Assembly (NCBI RefSeq): GCF_018687715.1
Contig: NC_056762.1
Coordinates: forward strand, 35,948,864-36,012,863
DNA from: Carya illinoinensis
Lineage: Eukaryota; Streptophyta; Magnoliopsida; Fagales; Juglandaceae
Length of the DNA stretch: 64,000 nucleotides
Direction: 5' to 3'
Numbering within the stretch: the stretch's first letter is position 1; the number at the start of each line of letters is the position of its first letter. Below are positions 45,322 through 56,412 of the stretch, one piece after another. Under the pieces are notes generated by a model. That model saw only the letters and a program-made list of their open reading frames with translations, searched no databases and had not been told where the DNA came from. A program made the position numbers and the translations under genes.

Positions 45322-45873
45322 TCACTTGCACGTCAACTCCTGGATTGCACGCTGTGCCAATTCGACTGCAATGGTGCAGCTCATTTGACCAGACTTCTTC
45401 TTCTTGATAACCTTCATCAGGTGCACCTTTCCGCTCAGCTTGGCCTGGCTGCTCAGCCTCAGAACTCCAGACCCAATGTCATTCGCAAGGTTTGCATTCC
45501 CCGAGAGGCTGGCTGAGGTAACGTCGATGGTGACGTTGAATCTCTGAGTCTTCCTTGCCTTGGCACGCCCCTTGGGAATGACAGCCGACCCCACCTGCGT
45601 GTCCCCGTATAAGATGGTGACGTTGCTGCTATCGTACTTGAAGTGTCCGAAGTTTGTGTTCTTGATGGCCACCTGCGCAAACAATCTCATGTCGAAAGAA
45701 GATGAGTTGGTGCTGCTGGAAGTATTTTCTACCACCACAGCACCGAACCTGACTTTAGGACTCTTTACGCGCATCACAGTTAGGGCGAAGGCCAAGATGA
45801 TAATGGTCTGAAACACTATGAAAGCAGCAACGTATACTAAGCATTTAGTGTTTCGTTTCCCCTCTCCCTTCAT
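45322..45873 (-). CDS. LEA_2 family membrane protein, At1g64065-like, copy 4
   Basis: Single-exon gene of 183 aa, the shortest of the four. It starts with a short basic N-terminus (MKGEGKRNTK) and has one membrane segment at about residues 11-34 (CLVYVAAFIVFQTIIILAFA). The LEA_2 domain follows (KSPKVRFGAVVVE, QVAIKNTNFGHFKYDSSN, VIPKGRAKARKTQRFNVTID) with a C-terminal SCTIAVELAQRAIQ. It groups with copy 3 (NTNFGHFK, KARKT, short N-terminus). It appears intact. A TATAAATA lies 150-160 bp upstream. GC content is higher than in copies 1-3, especially at third positions. Confidence 0.92.
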   Translation of the reverse strand: MKGEGKRNTKCLVYVAAFIVFQTIIILAFALTVMRVKSPKVRFGAVVVENTSSSTNSSSFDMRLFAQVAIKNTNFGHFKYDSSNVTILYGDTQVGSAVIPKGRAKARKTQRFNVTIDVTSASLSGNANLANDIGSGVLRLSSQAKLSGKVHLMKVIKKKKSGQMSCTIAVELAQRAIQELTCK

Positions 45874-46024
45874 TGTGAATGATTGGTACGCACCTTGTTT
45901 AGTATGTGTTTGAAGGAGCTAGCTAGATAGCAAGGTTTTGTTTTCCTTAGTTTCTTAATCTTTTGCAAGATGAAATGGCAGAAAGGCTCTGAGCTGTGTG
46001 TCCTGGAGGCAAGGAGGAGTTGTG

Positions 46025-46032
46025 TATTTATA
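46025..46032 (-). promoter_or_regulatory. TATA box of LEA_2 copy 4
   Basis: TATAAATA on the minus strand, 152-159 bp upstream of the ATG at 45873. This is similar to the spacing seen for copy 1. Confidence 0.65.
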
Positions 46033-46219
46033 ATATACGCTCGTATGGATCGAATGATCAGGAATGCATGACTTTAACAGCCTGCAGGGGTATGAAATAA
46101 AGGTTCATTCAGGCTTGAGATATTTTATTTTCTATTATTAATTTACTTAGTTTTCATAACGTGTTGGCCGGGAGACTTTGACCATTGCAATTACTGCATC
46201 TATTATATATATATTTATA

Positions 46220-46405
46220 TATCCGAATCAGAAAATATTTATCTTATCTTATCTCATTATTATAATTTATTTAAATTTTTATATAAATTATAATAAAAAA
46301 ATCAATTTTTTTAAATCTCAAAATAATAATATTATTATAATAATATTTTATTTAATTTTTATCTTTCATCTAAAATCATCTTATCTTTCAATCCAAATCA
46401 ATAAA
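46220..46405. mobile_element. degenerate TCATCTC-type MITE
   Basis: CTTATCTTATCTCATTATTA on the left and CATCTAAAATCATCTTATCTTTC on the right flank an AT-rich centre that resembles the MITE at 35.9-36.1 kb. The ends are too diverged to fix boundaries. Confidence 0.45.
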
Positions 46406-46965
46406 ATGATAAGATTGTAATAGAACAGAAGCTTCTGCTAGTACCTACACCAGTTTTGGCGTTTAGCCATAACATTTAATAATGAATTGAAGACTAATGC
46501 CAGATTAATTAGATTATTTTCGCGTCCACTAGACTTGATCAAGCACAAATTTCTGTATGTTTCCCTTGTTTTGTATCCACGCAGGGCCGAGCTAGCTTGC
46601 TTAATGATTGGCTGGGTTGTTAGCTGTGGAGAAGTAACTTAATTGATTGCAATATTGAAAGCTAGGCACATGTTGCACTTACTAAAAAAATAACATGAAA
46701 AAACATTAGAGAATTTACACCAAATTAAAATACGGATATTTTTTGAAAATTTATAAAGAAGATCGAATACAAATAATTCTCAAGTTGAATCAATCATTTC
46801 CCTTCCATGGCCTTGCCAAGGAACAAAATTAAGCATTAAGTATTGGTTTATTGCCTTTTTTTTTCCTTTTAGTTTTATTTCATGCACTTTATATTTGGTT
46901 GTAATAGATTAATTTTTGTTTGAGACAGTCCCCCCCCCCTCTTCTCTCTTTGTAATTCTGATTTA

Positions 46966-47003
<38 letters not shown>

Positions 47004-47384
47004 CCTTGATGAAATAAAAGAAACTGCAGGGTAGAGACCGATCATTGATCTGCAAATGGAGCTCGGCTCATTATCCACAAAACTAGTGTGCATATATAAG
47101 AAGATGGGATCAAAGTGTCCTGAACTCCTTCGTACGTACCTGCAGCTCATACTTTAGAATGACAAAGACATAAACATTTGGATTTGATGATTGATTACGT
47201 GGGTTTCAGTGCTCTATAATTTGTTTTTGAAATTCTATATATATATATATGCCAAGTCCCTTTTTCTTGCTTTTGCCCTATTGAATCGAAGGACCCGTAC
47301 CCGCGTCTCCGATCCATTTAATCTCTTTATGACTTCTTTTCTAACATTTCGTGTGCCACCAAAAAAAACTGTTTTTAAATGGTA
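46406..47384. other. intergenic spacer with a (TA)n run
   Basis: It holds a short C run at 46930-46938, an (AT)n microsatellite at about 46970-46999 and no recognisable gene. Confidence 0.5.
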
Positions 47385-47515
47385 AGTTATTTAATGTAAA
47401 AATGATTATTTTCTAAATGAGTATGTTTTGGTCATAAATAGTCATTCTCATTATAAATAATTTGTCACAAATATTTTTTTTTTTTTTTTTTGTAGCTAAC
47501 TAGACCAAAAGTAAG
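47385..47515. mobile_element. diverged relative of the 13.2-kb CACTA MITE
   Basis: GTCATAAATAGTCATTCTCA through AATTTGTCACAAAT, read on the minus strand, follows the same order as the 13239-13379 element (TTTGTGAC, AATTAT, then AATGACTATTTA). A poly-T run replaces one end. The terminal CACTA was not seen. Confidence 0.5.
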
Positions 47516-50180
47516 CAAATATAAAAGTTCTGATACTAAAATAAATTATGAAATCTAAAAAAATTTTACTACATACAATCACTTTTGTGTATTTATTACG
47601 TACTTCACTAATATAATTAGTAAAAATAATTATTTTATATTAAAAAATTATATAACTAATCATATTAATAGAGTCATGTGTAAAGAATACGTAAAAATAA
47701 TTGAGTTTTTAAATCTTAAAACTGGAATTTATAAATTAATCAAATGCAAACCCAATCAGTTGTTCCAGTCAAAACTATAAAAAAGAGTAAAGGGGTTAAA
47801 ATTGAAAAATCAACACGTTGTTCCAGTCAGAGACGCGGTTGATAATTGACATAATATATTGGGGGGTACTTTCTTCTGTCAATTGAGCAAAGAATTATTC
47901 TAATAATTCCTAGCTAGCTAGTGGGTTCACACAACGGGTCCGTACTCACGCTTCTAGATGACAAGGAAATATTGAAAATAAAGATGAGAATTCATGTGAA
48001 CAAGAAATGGCCTCTCTCTCTGTCTCTCTCTCGCACGTATAAACAAAAGAAAAAGGTCTACCAAGTTTGAAAATGCACATTGGAAGCGATGAATGGCTGA
48101 GAAAATACCGTCAGGCAGCCGTTCAAGACTTCCACCAACATTAACCGTTTCAGCGATTCGGACAAGATGGGGTTACCTACGGACGTGGATTCATTTATTA
48201 ATTTTATTTTGTGACGAGATTTTTTTTTAAACGTATTAAATAGACCGTTATCTACATATTTCAATTAAGATCTTTTTACAAAAAATCAAGAAGAATGATT
48301 ATTTAGGCCAAGGAAATTTAAGCTACTTGCAAATGATGTACGTACGTAGAATAAGACATGAGTTACTGGACTTTTGAATTAAATTTTTGTAACTTTCCAA
48401 GCAGTTTGAAAAAATAAATATTTTGTCTATAAAAAAATTTTATAAAAATAAATATACAAACTAACGTGACTTCAATAATGAATTTACATAATGGTTGAGG
48501 GGGAGCCAAGTTGTTTCAAAATTCAAAATAGCCTCCAAATTTATTCATAATTTCATGTATATAGAAATTACCCATCTAAAATAAATTTATAATTTTCTTA
48601 TTCTCATATACTTTTTAAAATTTTTTAAGTATATATATAGAAATGTCTCTTTCCAATTTTTTTCTTATAACCCTTAAATTTTATATAATTTCTATATCTT
48701 ATATATTTTTAAGGATGTGGCCCCACTAAAATTAAATTAAAACTAAAATTAAGAGAAATAATGAACTATTAACATTGATCCCATAGTTTTTTATTATACA
48801 ATTTTAAGTTTCTTAATATAGAATCCAAAGTGAAATATATATAAAAAATAAAAATAAATAAAAAAAATAAAAAAAATGCTTAAGATTGATGATTTCTTAA
48901 AAATGGTGGAGATGATTTATCCTCTAAACTACATTGAGTAAGGAAAAGTTTATTTAAACTCTCAATTGCAACATTCTATGCTTAATGTGACGTCAAAATA
49001 AATAGATTTTATATGAAATTTGATAAACTGACTTAGATATTAGAATGAGAGATGACATTCTAAAAGATTACTTGATAGTTTCAACAAAGAAAACAAATTC
49101 TAAATATTTTATATTTATAAAAATAATAATGAATTAATATTATTCTATGAAATACTGTAATCAAAAATCTGACACAGACATTAAGTTGTGTTTTTAGAAT
49201 TTTATTTCTATGTTATTTGAAAAATTATCGAGATTTAATTTCATATACAGTTATGCCTTGTGATATTGTAATATTTTTTCATTTTACACAAACATCTCAT
49301 GCAGTAGAAAAGTTGGCCCTCTAAGAATAATTGCTAGTTTTGCCATTGCACGGCTTGATATAATATATTAGATTATAAATTTATTTTTATTATAAAATAA
49401 ATTTAATATTTCATATAAAATTATAACAATTTATGAATTTATTTTTATAAAATTTATTTATAGCAATAATACTTATCATTAAACCAAAAAAAAAAAAAAA
49501 CAAAGCCAAGCTTTTCTATTCTTTTTATGCTGCCTGGTTCTAGCTATTAACCACCAAAACAAAAATTAATTACATTGCCAAAAACTAAGCGACTAAAAAG
49601 ACACTTTTGACTTTCCTGAGTTCATCTCTTAAACACCTTTTCTTTACCGTTATCTCTGGGCAACTTTCCATTTCTTGATTAAGTAATATAACATTCGTGT
49701 CACCTTCCGCAGAAGCTAGAAAATTGGAGCAATAGGTATTATCTCTGTCTCTCTAATAAATTATTAGCAAGACATACCATACGTTTGCGATAGAACGTAA
49801 TCACATATCGATACAGGGAGATTTGAGTGTACGTAATGAGGCCGAGTTGGTATATTCTACGCTAAATAGCGTTGGACTATTTCAAAGAAGGCAAATCATC
49901 TTAAATATGACACGAAAAAAATGAAGATTTCTTAGATTGCAGTAATATTCAGTATGTGTTAATATTTTAACCATAATTTTGGACGGACCAAATCCCATAT
50001 ATGACCCCAATTCAAAAAGTTCTATTAAGCACGAATGATGTGGTCGCCATGCATATATGCTACGTCTGGTAGTCCCTGTTCAACCCTGAAATCAACCATT
50101 TTCTCATCCGAATCATCAATATAAATTGTTATTTTCCTTTTACTAAAATGTTTCTCTATCACTTTTAAAGATAATTTTTA
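47516..50180. other. AT-rich intergenic spacer
   Basis: No gene supported. The minus-strand frame at 48058-48264 is protein-like at its end but short and unrecognised. Confidence 0.5.
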
Positions 50181-50522
50181 TTTCAAATTGGATCAGATTT
50201 TAGCAAGATTCTTATTTTATTATGTATCTCAAGTGGGAAAACCTGGAGACAAGCCAGACTGGTCTTCTTCAAAAACCAGCCCACCAATAAATGCTCACCA
50301 CGTAAGCATTTTGATTTACATACCATACATTTTCCTACACCCGAACCCACTCATCCCCTTTCTTCATATTTCCAACCCCAAACATCCATATTCATCCCTT
50401 TTCTTCGTCCCACTCCCAACTGCTCAAAGATAATCTTCATCTTCACTCATCCCAGCATGAACACAAAGAGAGAGTTCTATCATTGCGTGGATTATCCATT
50501 ACAAGATCAGGAGAACTACTTC

Positions 50523-50561
<39 letters not shown>

Positions 50562-51847
50562 AACAAATAATTTTGGAAAAAAAATGCAAGCAACTTAAGA
50601 AAGACCCAGATCCTACATGCAATGAGCAAGCTGGAAAATTCACAACAACGACTCAAAGCACTTTTTTATCAAGACCTTCTGTGAACATGATTGACAAGGA
50701 CTCTATCTTCTTCACCTACGCCCAAAACCAAATGTTGGCTACATTTTATATTCAAGAAAATTTAGGAAACAAGCGGACAACCTAGATGCCAATAATATAG
50801 ATACTATAGTCCTCAACAACAAGAGGAACTCACTTACGAATCAAACTTCTTTCTCGATTTTCACTGCTGCAGGAGTTCAACAAACAGTAATGCCGAAAGA
50901 AAAAGATTTAACAAGAGGAGATGATGGAGATCAAATTAGGATATTTACCAAAAGGGTGCAAGATTTGATAAATCGAAAATAATTTTGCTTAGCCCAGAAG
51001 CTTTGCTTACTCATTTGTGAGAGGAAATGTGAGAAACCCAGAGAATTGCAAATCTATGTGAGTTTTTCTTACTGTCATGAAACTTTCTTTTATTATTTTT
51101 TCTTTTGTTTGTTTTACTACGTTTTTGGGAGATTTTTCAATTTTGGGGTGCGCAGGTGTGAAACTCGTCAAACTCCCCAAATCAAAAACATCTGCTTGAG
51201 AAATCATGCCCAGGAATGGGAAAAATCCAAATGATAGAACTCTTTATTCACGCGAAGTCTTTTAATTCGAGAAAACTCATAAATTCAAAAATAAAAGCAA
51301 CCCAAATGATTAAAAGATTTCTTCTATTTATGCTCCTCCAGCCACCCTCCAACTAGACGTCCAATTATTTTGCAGTTCTCTTCATCCCCGTCCAATCAAT
51401 GGGGAAGGGTTTCGGTGGGGAAGGTGATCTTCGAAGGGGAAGAAATTCGATCAGGTGCTATGCAGTGTATACGACTCATTCCCTTTTTCTTATGTGTACT
51501 CACCAGGTTGGAAGGTTGTTTTTCGATGAAAAACAACTGGGCTGTTCCAAAGCGGCTCTGATCTAAAGTTTATGCAACAGTTGATGTTTTGCCTTTCTGG
51601 CCAATATTCTAAAAACTTTCAAATCTTTTTAGTTATTTAAGCTCGGCTTGTAAGTTTTAGAGGCAATTCTTAACTTCTATGAATAAACCTTATTCTCATT
51701 GTATTCTCCCTATTTTGCATCTTTTCCAATCACAATCCCTAATTTTTATTAATGAACTAGCCGTCAAAATAATTCTTATTACATTTGGTATTATATATGC
51801 ATGCAACAAACATGTTACATTATTTCAATCAATTTTTTGAAATTTAG
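50181..51847. other. spacer with unrecognised gene-like pieces
   Basis: A plus-strand segment at 50458-50526 opens MNTKREFYHCVDYPLQDQEN and then runs into a CT microsatellite. It might be the first exon of a gene or remnant. A weak open frame at 50483-50785 contains SVNMIDKDSIFFTYAQNQML. I recognise no family and see no clear splice structure. Confidence 0.3.
50527..50560. repeat. (CT)n microsatellite
   Basis: Pure CT run of 34 bases. Serine-leucine open frames through it are artefacts. Confidence 0.95.
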
Positions 51848-52119
51848 TGTTTGGTTATGTGGGGAGTCTGGTTTGTAGGCTGAAAAGCGCAAGGCAGTTT
51901 GTTCACTCAACTTGGGTTCAAGCGAAATTCAAGCAGAGAATTCACTCAATAGATTTGATGGTTGGTTCAAGCAAATGTTGTACAGATGGTTCGCTCACGG
52001 TGCACTCAACGTACACTCCACTTGAGCAAAGAACCATGATTTTGCTACCTTAGGATTTCTCATGCCAAGGCCTATATATATGAATGTTATTTCATATGTT
52101 TGTATGATCATATTGAAGA

Positions 52120-52163
<44 letters not shown>

Positions 52164-52348
52164 CAAACAACATGGAGAGCTTTCTTGTGAGGGAAAGAAG
52201 CTCTAGAGAAAGAGTTGAGATTGTGTGAGTAGAGTGAAGCTCTTGTAACTCAATCTCCTCTAAATAAAAACATCTACAAACAAATTGTTGAATCACGTAA
52301 ATCTTATGTCGTATGATTGTGTGCATCCTTGATTCTTATGTTTCAACA
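51848..52348 (+). mobile_element. candidate solo LTR, about 501 bp
   Basis: It starts TGTTTGG and ends TTTCAACA, with flanking pentamers TTTAG (51843-51847) and TTTAT (52349-52353) matching at 4 of 5. Inside are a TATATATATG promoter-like segment at about 52074, a GT/GA microsatellite (52120-52157), AGCTCTTGTAACTCAATCTC and AATAAAAA at about 52266. This order fits an LTR with U3, R and U5. No partner LTR or internal coding region is present. Confidence 0.5.
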
Positions 52349-54217
52349 TTTATTTCACTATTTATAAGTATGGTGTTCTCACAACATTAAGGTATAAACC
52401 TATTTAAAATATGCAACGTCAATTGATATGATTAAAATGATAAAAACAAAAAATGGCCTTAGTTGACCAAAAAAGAAAAATACTATCTACCATAAGAGTA
52501 GTACTACAACAACGGACCATGGTAAAGTGATTTTCTCGAATGTAGCAACATCGAAGTTAAATTTGAAAGAACCGGAGAGCTTAATTAGAATATTAATACT
52601 TGTAGTCAATCACCCCAAGAAGTCGGATAATTAGCATTTTATTCCTTAGGATCTCTATCTGTTGCTATTATATATTAAAGGAGATAAAGTAGACGCACGT
52701 TGTCTTCACCAAACTCTTGTTCGTCGTTATCCTTACCGCGTACGTACCCTTAATTAGTTTTTATCTCTATTTCTTGTTTTATCTGATCTCATTGCTTGTA
52801 TACGTAAAATTTAAAGACATTAGTTCATTAATTTAAGAGAGAGATCTAGAAGTTTGAAGATTTACTCCATCCATCAAAGTACTCTACCTTCTTTAATAAT
52901 ATTTATGAAGGCTCTGGATTAATTAATTACTAATTACTGGCCTGCAAGGATGTCGCAGCTGCATGTTTTAATTAAACATGCGAAGCTATCTACTTCGATT
53001 GCAGCGCAGATATATAGCATTTTAGTGCAAGTCCAGAAAATAGTATAAAACAAGTTCTTTACACTCTTTTTTATTTAAGTGAAAAAATTATTTTTAATTG
53101 TAGACTTTATTTTCTCAGATTCTAGCTCTGGGCCTATATTTAGTTTTTGGTTCAATCTTCAGCCTGGGCTTGGATATGATATTCTCACATTGGTTTTTTT
53201 TTTTTTTTTTCGCCATCTTTGGACTAAAATATGGTACATTTTGATGCATCAATTTACCAGGCCGACGAAAGGTTACTTTCAAGAGGCCCAACTTTCTGGT
53301 GATTAACTTAGAAAAGGCTCGTTGTAAAGCTTGTAGAGCGGCCCATATATCCCCTCACTTCTGTGTAAGGGCTCCAGCTTCGGCAACGCACTAAATTTTG
53401 GAAAAAATCTCTGAATATAATAGAGCACATTTGATGGTTTCTATAAAAAATTAACATGTAGGAATCTTTGAAAACGAAGATTAGTAACTGGACAGAGTGA
53501 AGAGTAGAATTAGTAACTGGAAAATAAAGTTTCTTTCATAAGTGGGAAAGGAGATTTTATTGAAAGATTAGTTTGTATTTTTAGAATTTATTTTAGTTCT
53601 TTTATTGTGATTAGTTTATTAAATTAATTATTTCTTGTTTTGATTAATTAACTATTTAGTTCTTAATTTATTATTTTAGTTTACAACTCATCTTTCTCAA
53701 CTAAATTAGAATTTATTTGGTTTATATTTGATTGATTTTCTACGTTTTTACAAGTCCCTATAGGTTTGACCTAGTTCTTGCTAAACTATATTTCAGTACG
53801 GTTGGTGCACTTGAGAGTACAATTAAGATTTCACAACAATTGTTACTCCACTACATTCTGCAATGTGTATTTCTTACCACTTGGTATGGTATGGTATAAT
53901 TTTCATGTGATATCTTCTTCTTATTCCACATTTATGAACAATTTCATTAGACACAAAAGGAGAAAGGGCAGTGATCAAGATGGCATTCTCTGAAATGTTG
54001 GTCGATCGATCACATGGAACTTTTAATCCAATGCATCACAAAGGAAATAGCAATCTAACTCTTCAAATTTTATTATCATCAATCATACTAATTGACACGC
54101 AATATATTTTAAATGACTCAGTAAATTAATCGTCTAAATAAAAATAAATTAAAACATGACAGGTTAAGATTCTCTCCTTTAACTAGATTGCACCATAATT
54201 TGCCTTCTTGTCCATAT
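52349..54217. other. intergenic spacer
   Basis: AT-rich with a T run at 53192-53209. No gene or RNA gene was recognised. Confidence 0.5.
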
Positions 54218-55646
54218 AGATGAGATATGAGATAATATGAGATAAAAGATTATATATGAGATATGAGATAAGACATAATATGAATTAGATTAGATGAGAT
54301 ATGAGATAATACATAATATGAAATTAAATGAGATAAGATATGAGATGATATGATATGAGATGTGAGATGTGATGAGATATGATATGAGATGAGATGAAAT
54401 ATGAGATATGAGACGACATTAGAATATATATGATATGATATATGAGACTAGATATAATATGAGATATAAGATGAGATATGAGTTGACATGAGATATATGA
54501 GATGAGATTAGATATAAGATATGATACGATATATGATATGAGATATGAGAGATTAGATATAAGATAAGATATGAGATATGATATGATATGAGATATGAGA
54601 CAAGAAATAAGATATGAGATATGATATGAGATATGATATGAGATGAGATAAAATATGATATATGATATGATATATGAGATATGAGATAAGATATGAGATG
54701 ATATATGAGATGAGATATGAGATAATATCTGAAATGAAATATGAGATATGAGAAGAGATATGATATAAGAGATGAGATATAAAATATGAGAAATGAGATA
54801 TAAGATGATATATGAGATATGATATGACATATGAGTTGAGGTATGAGATATGAGAAAAGATATGATATAAGAGATGAGATATGAGATACGATATGAGGTA
54901 TGAGATATGAGCTAAGATATGAGGTAAGCGATGAGTAATGAGATGAGATATGAATTATGAGATAAAAAATCAGATAAGATAAGAAATGAACTAATATATG
55001 AGATAAGAGATAAGAGATGAGATATCAAATATGACATATGAGATATGAAATACGAGATGAGATATAAGATAAGAGATGAGATATGAGATATGATATGAAC
55101 TATGAGAGAAGAGATAATATATGAGATGAGATAAGACATGAGATATGAGATGAGATATAGGATACGAGATATGAGATTTGAGATGAGATATGGGATACGA
55201 GATATGAGATATAAGATACGAGATCAGAGATGAGATATCAGATGAGTTAGGATATGAGATTTGAGATGATAAATGATATAAGATATGAAATGAGATATGA
55301 GATAATATAATATATATGAGATGAGATATGAGAAATAGGATGAGATAAAAAATGAGATGAGATATGAAATATGAGATATGAGATATGAGATACAAGATAA
55401 GAGATGAGATAAAATGAGATATAAGATAAAAGATTGGATATGAGATAAAATATTATAGATGAGATGATATATAAGATATGAGATTAGATATGAGATATGA
55501 GATATTATGTGATGACATATGATATGTGAGATATAAGATATGAGATGACATAAGAGATGAGATATGAGGTATGAGATGATATATGAGATATGAGATAATA
55601 AATGAGATAGGATATGAGATATGAGATTATATATGATATATGAGGT
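54218..55646. repeat. 1.4-kb GAGATATGA-type low-complexity array
   Basis: A continuous mixture of GAGATATGA, GATATGA, GAGATGA and GAGATAA words on the plus strand, almost devoid of C. No fixed long unit was found; the basic step is 5 (GAGAT/GATAT) with 7-10 base compounds. Long minus-strand open frames (168 and 134 codons, full of SYLIS/SHIS words) exist only because the repeat lacks stop words in that register. Confidence 0.95.
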
Positions 55647-55918
55647 AGATTATTTACTCATATGGCATTTATGGACATATAAATATTGTTTTTGCCTAGT
55701 GATATAATTTGGTTTCTGTAAATTATCTTTCAAGTTTGTGAAGACTTTAGTTCCCTTCAATTAAGTTAAAAAGTAGCGGTCTAGTGGAATACATGACCTT
55801 ACCTCAATGATTGGAGGTTAGGATCTTTTTCTTCATAGACCACAATAAATTCCCAAAGATTTCATTAGACCCAAAATGGATTAAAAGGCTTGCTTCAAGC
55901 CTTTATACTACACTTATC
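55647..55918. other. short spacer between the array and the copia LTR
   Basis: Ordinary AT-rich DNA. Nothing recognised. Confidence 0.5.
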
Positions 55919-56341
55919 TGTTGGGAGTTGTTCTGACACAGAGATGATTCTAAATAAAGGAGGGATGAAATTTAACGTGATTCGGCAATTGCCTACGTTC
56001 ACAGCTGCTGTAATTTCAATATGAAATTATTTTTTACAAAAATCTCTCTTGTAAACTCTCTCTGCTCACTCACTCTGTTTTTCTTTTCTTTCTCTCCCAC
56101 ACTCTGTCTGCATGCACACAGCACACACTCTCTATTTTCTCTCTACACTTGTCTGCACACCCACACACTCACCCCATTATAACACTTATATTTATAATAC
56201 TGATGGGGAGTCGTCGATGAGAAGGTGCAATTGAGAGAAGGTGCAGCCGCACCTTTTGAATTCGGTGCATTCAGTGCCTTTCGGTGCATTAAACAAGCAC
56301 ATGCCATGCATGACCCACCACTTTTGTCTCCATTCGCAACA
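55919..56341 (-). repeat. 3' LTR of the decayed copia element
   Basis: 423 bp. On the minus strand it begins TGTTGCGAATGGAG, directly after CAAGTGGGAGAT, and ends CTCCCAACA. It contains a TATAAATATAAG promoter-like segment (about 56188) and a CA/CT-rich stretch at 56090-56170. Confidence 0.75.
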
Positions 56342-56412
56342 ATCTCCCACTTGGAGACAAATGAGTCTACATATCTTCATAGCAACCATCACAGCAACTT
56401 CAAGTCATGTCT

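Noticed and set aside
54324..55395. Minus-strand open frames of 168 and 134 codons rich in SHISYLIS words
   Set aside because: They arise only from the GATATGA repeat read in a register without stops. There is no domain, no codon bias and no start context.
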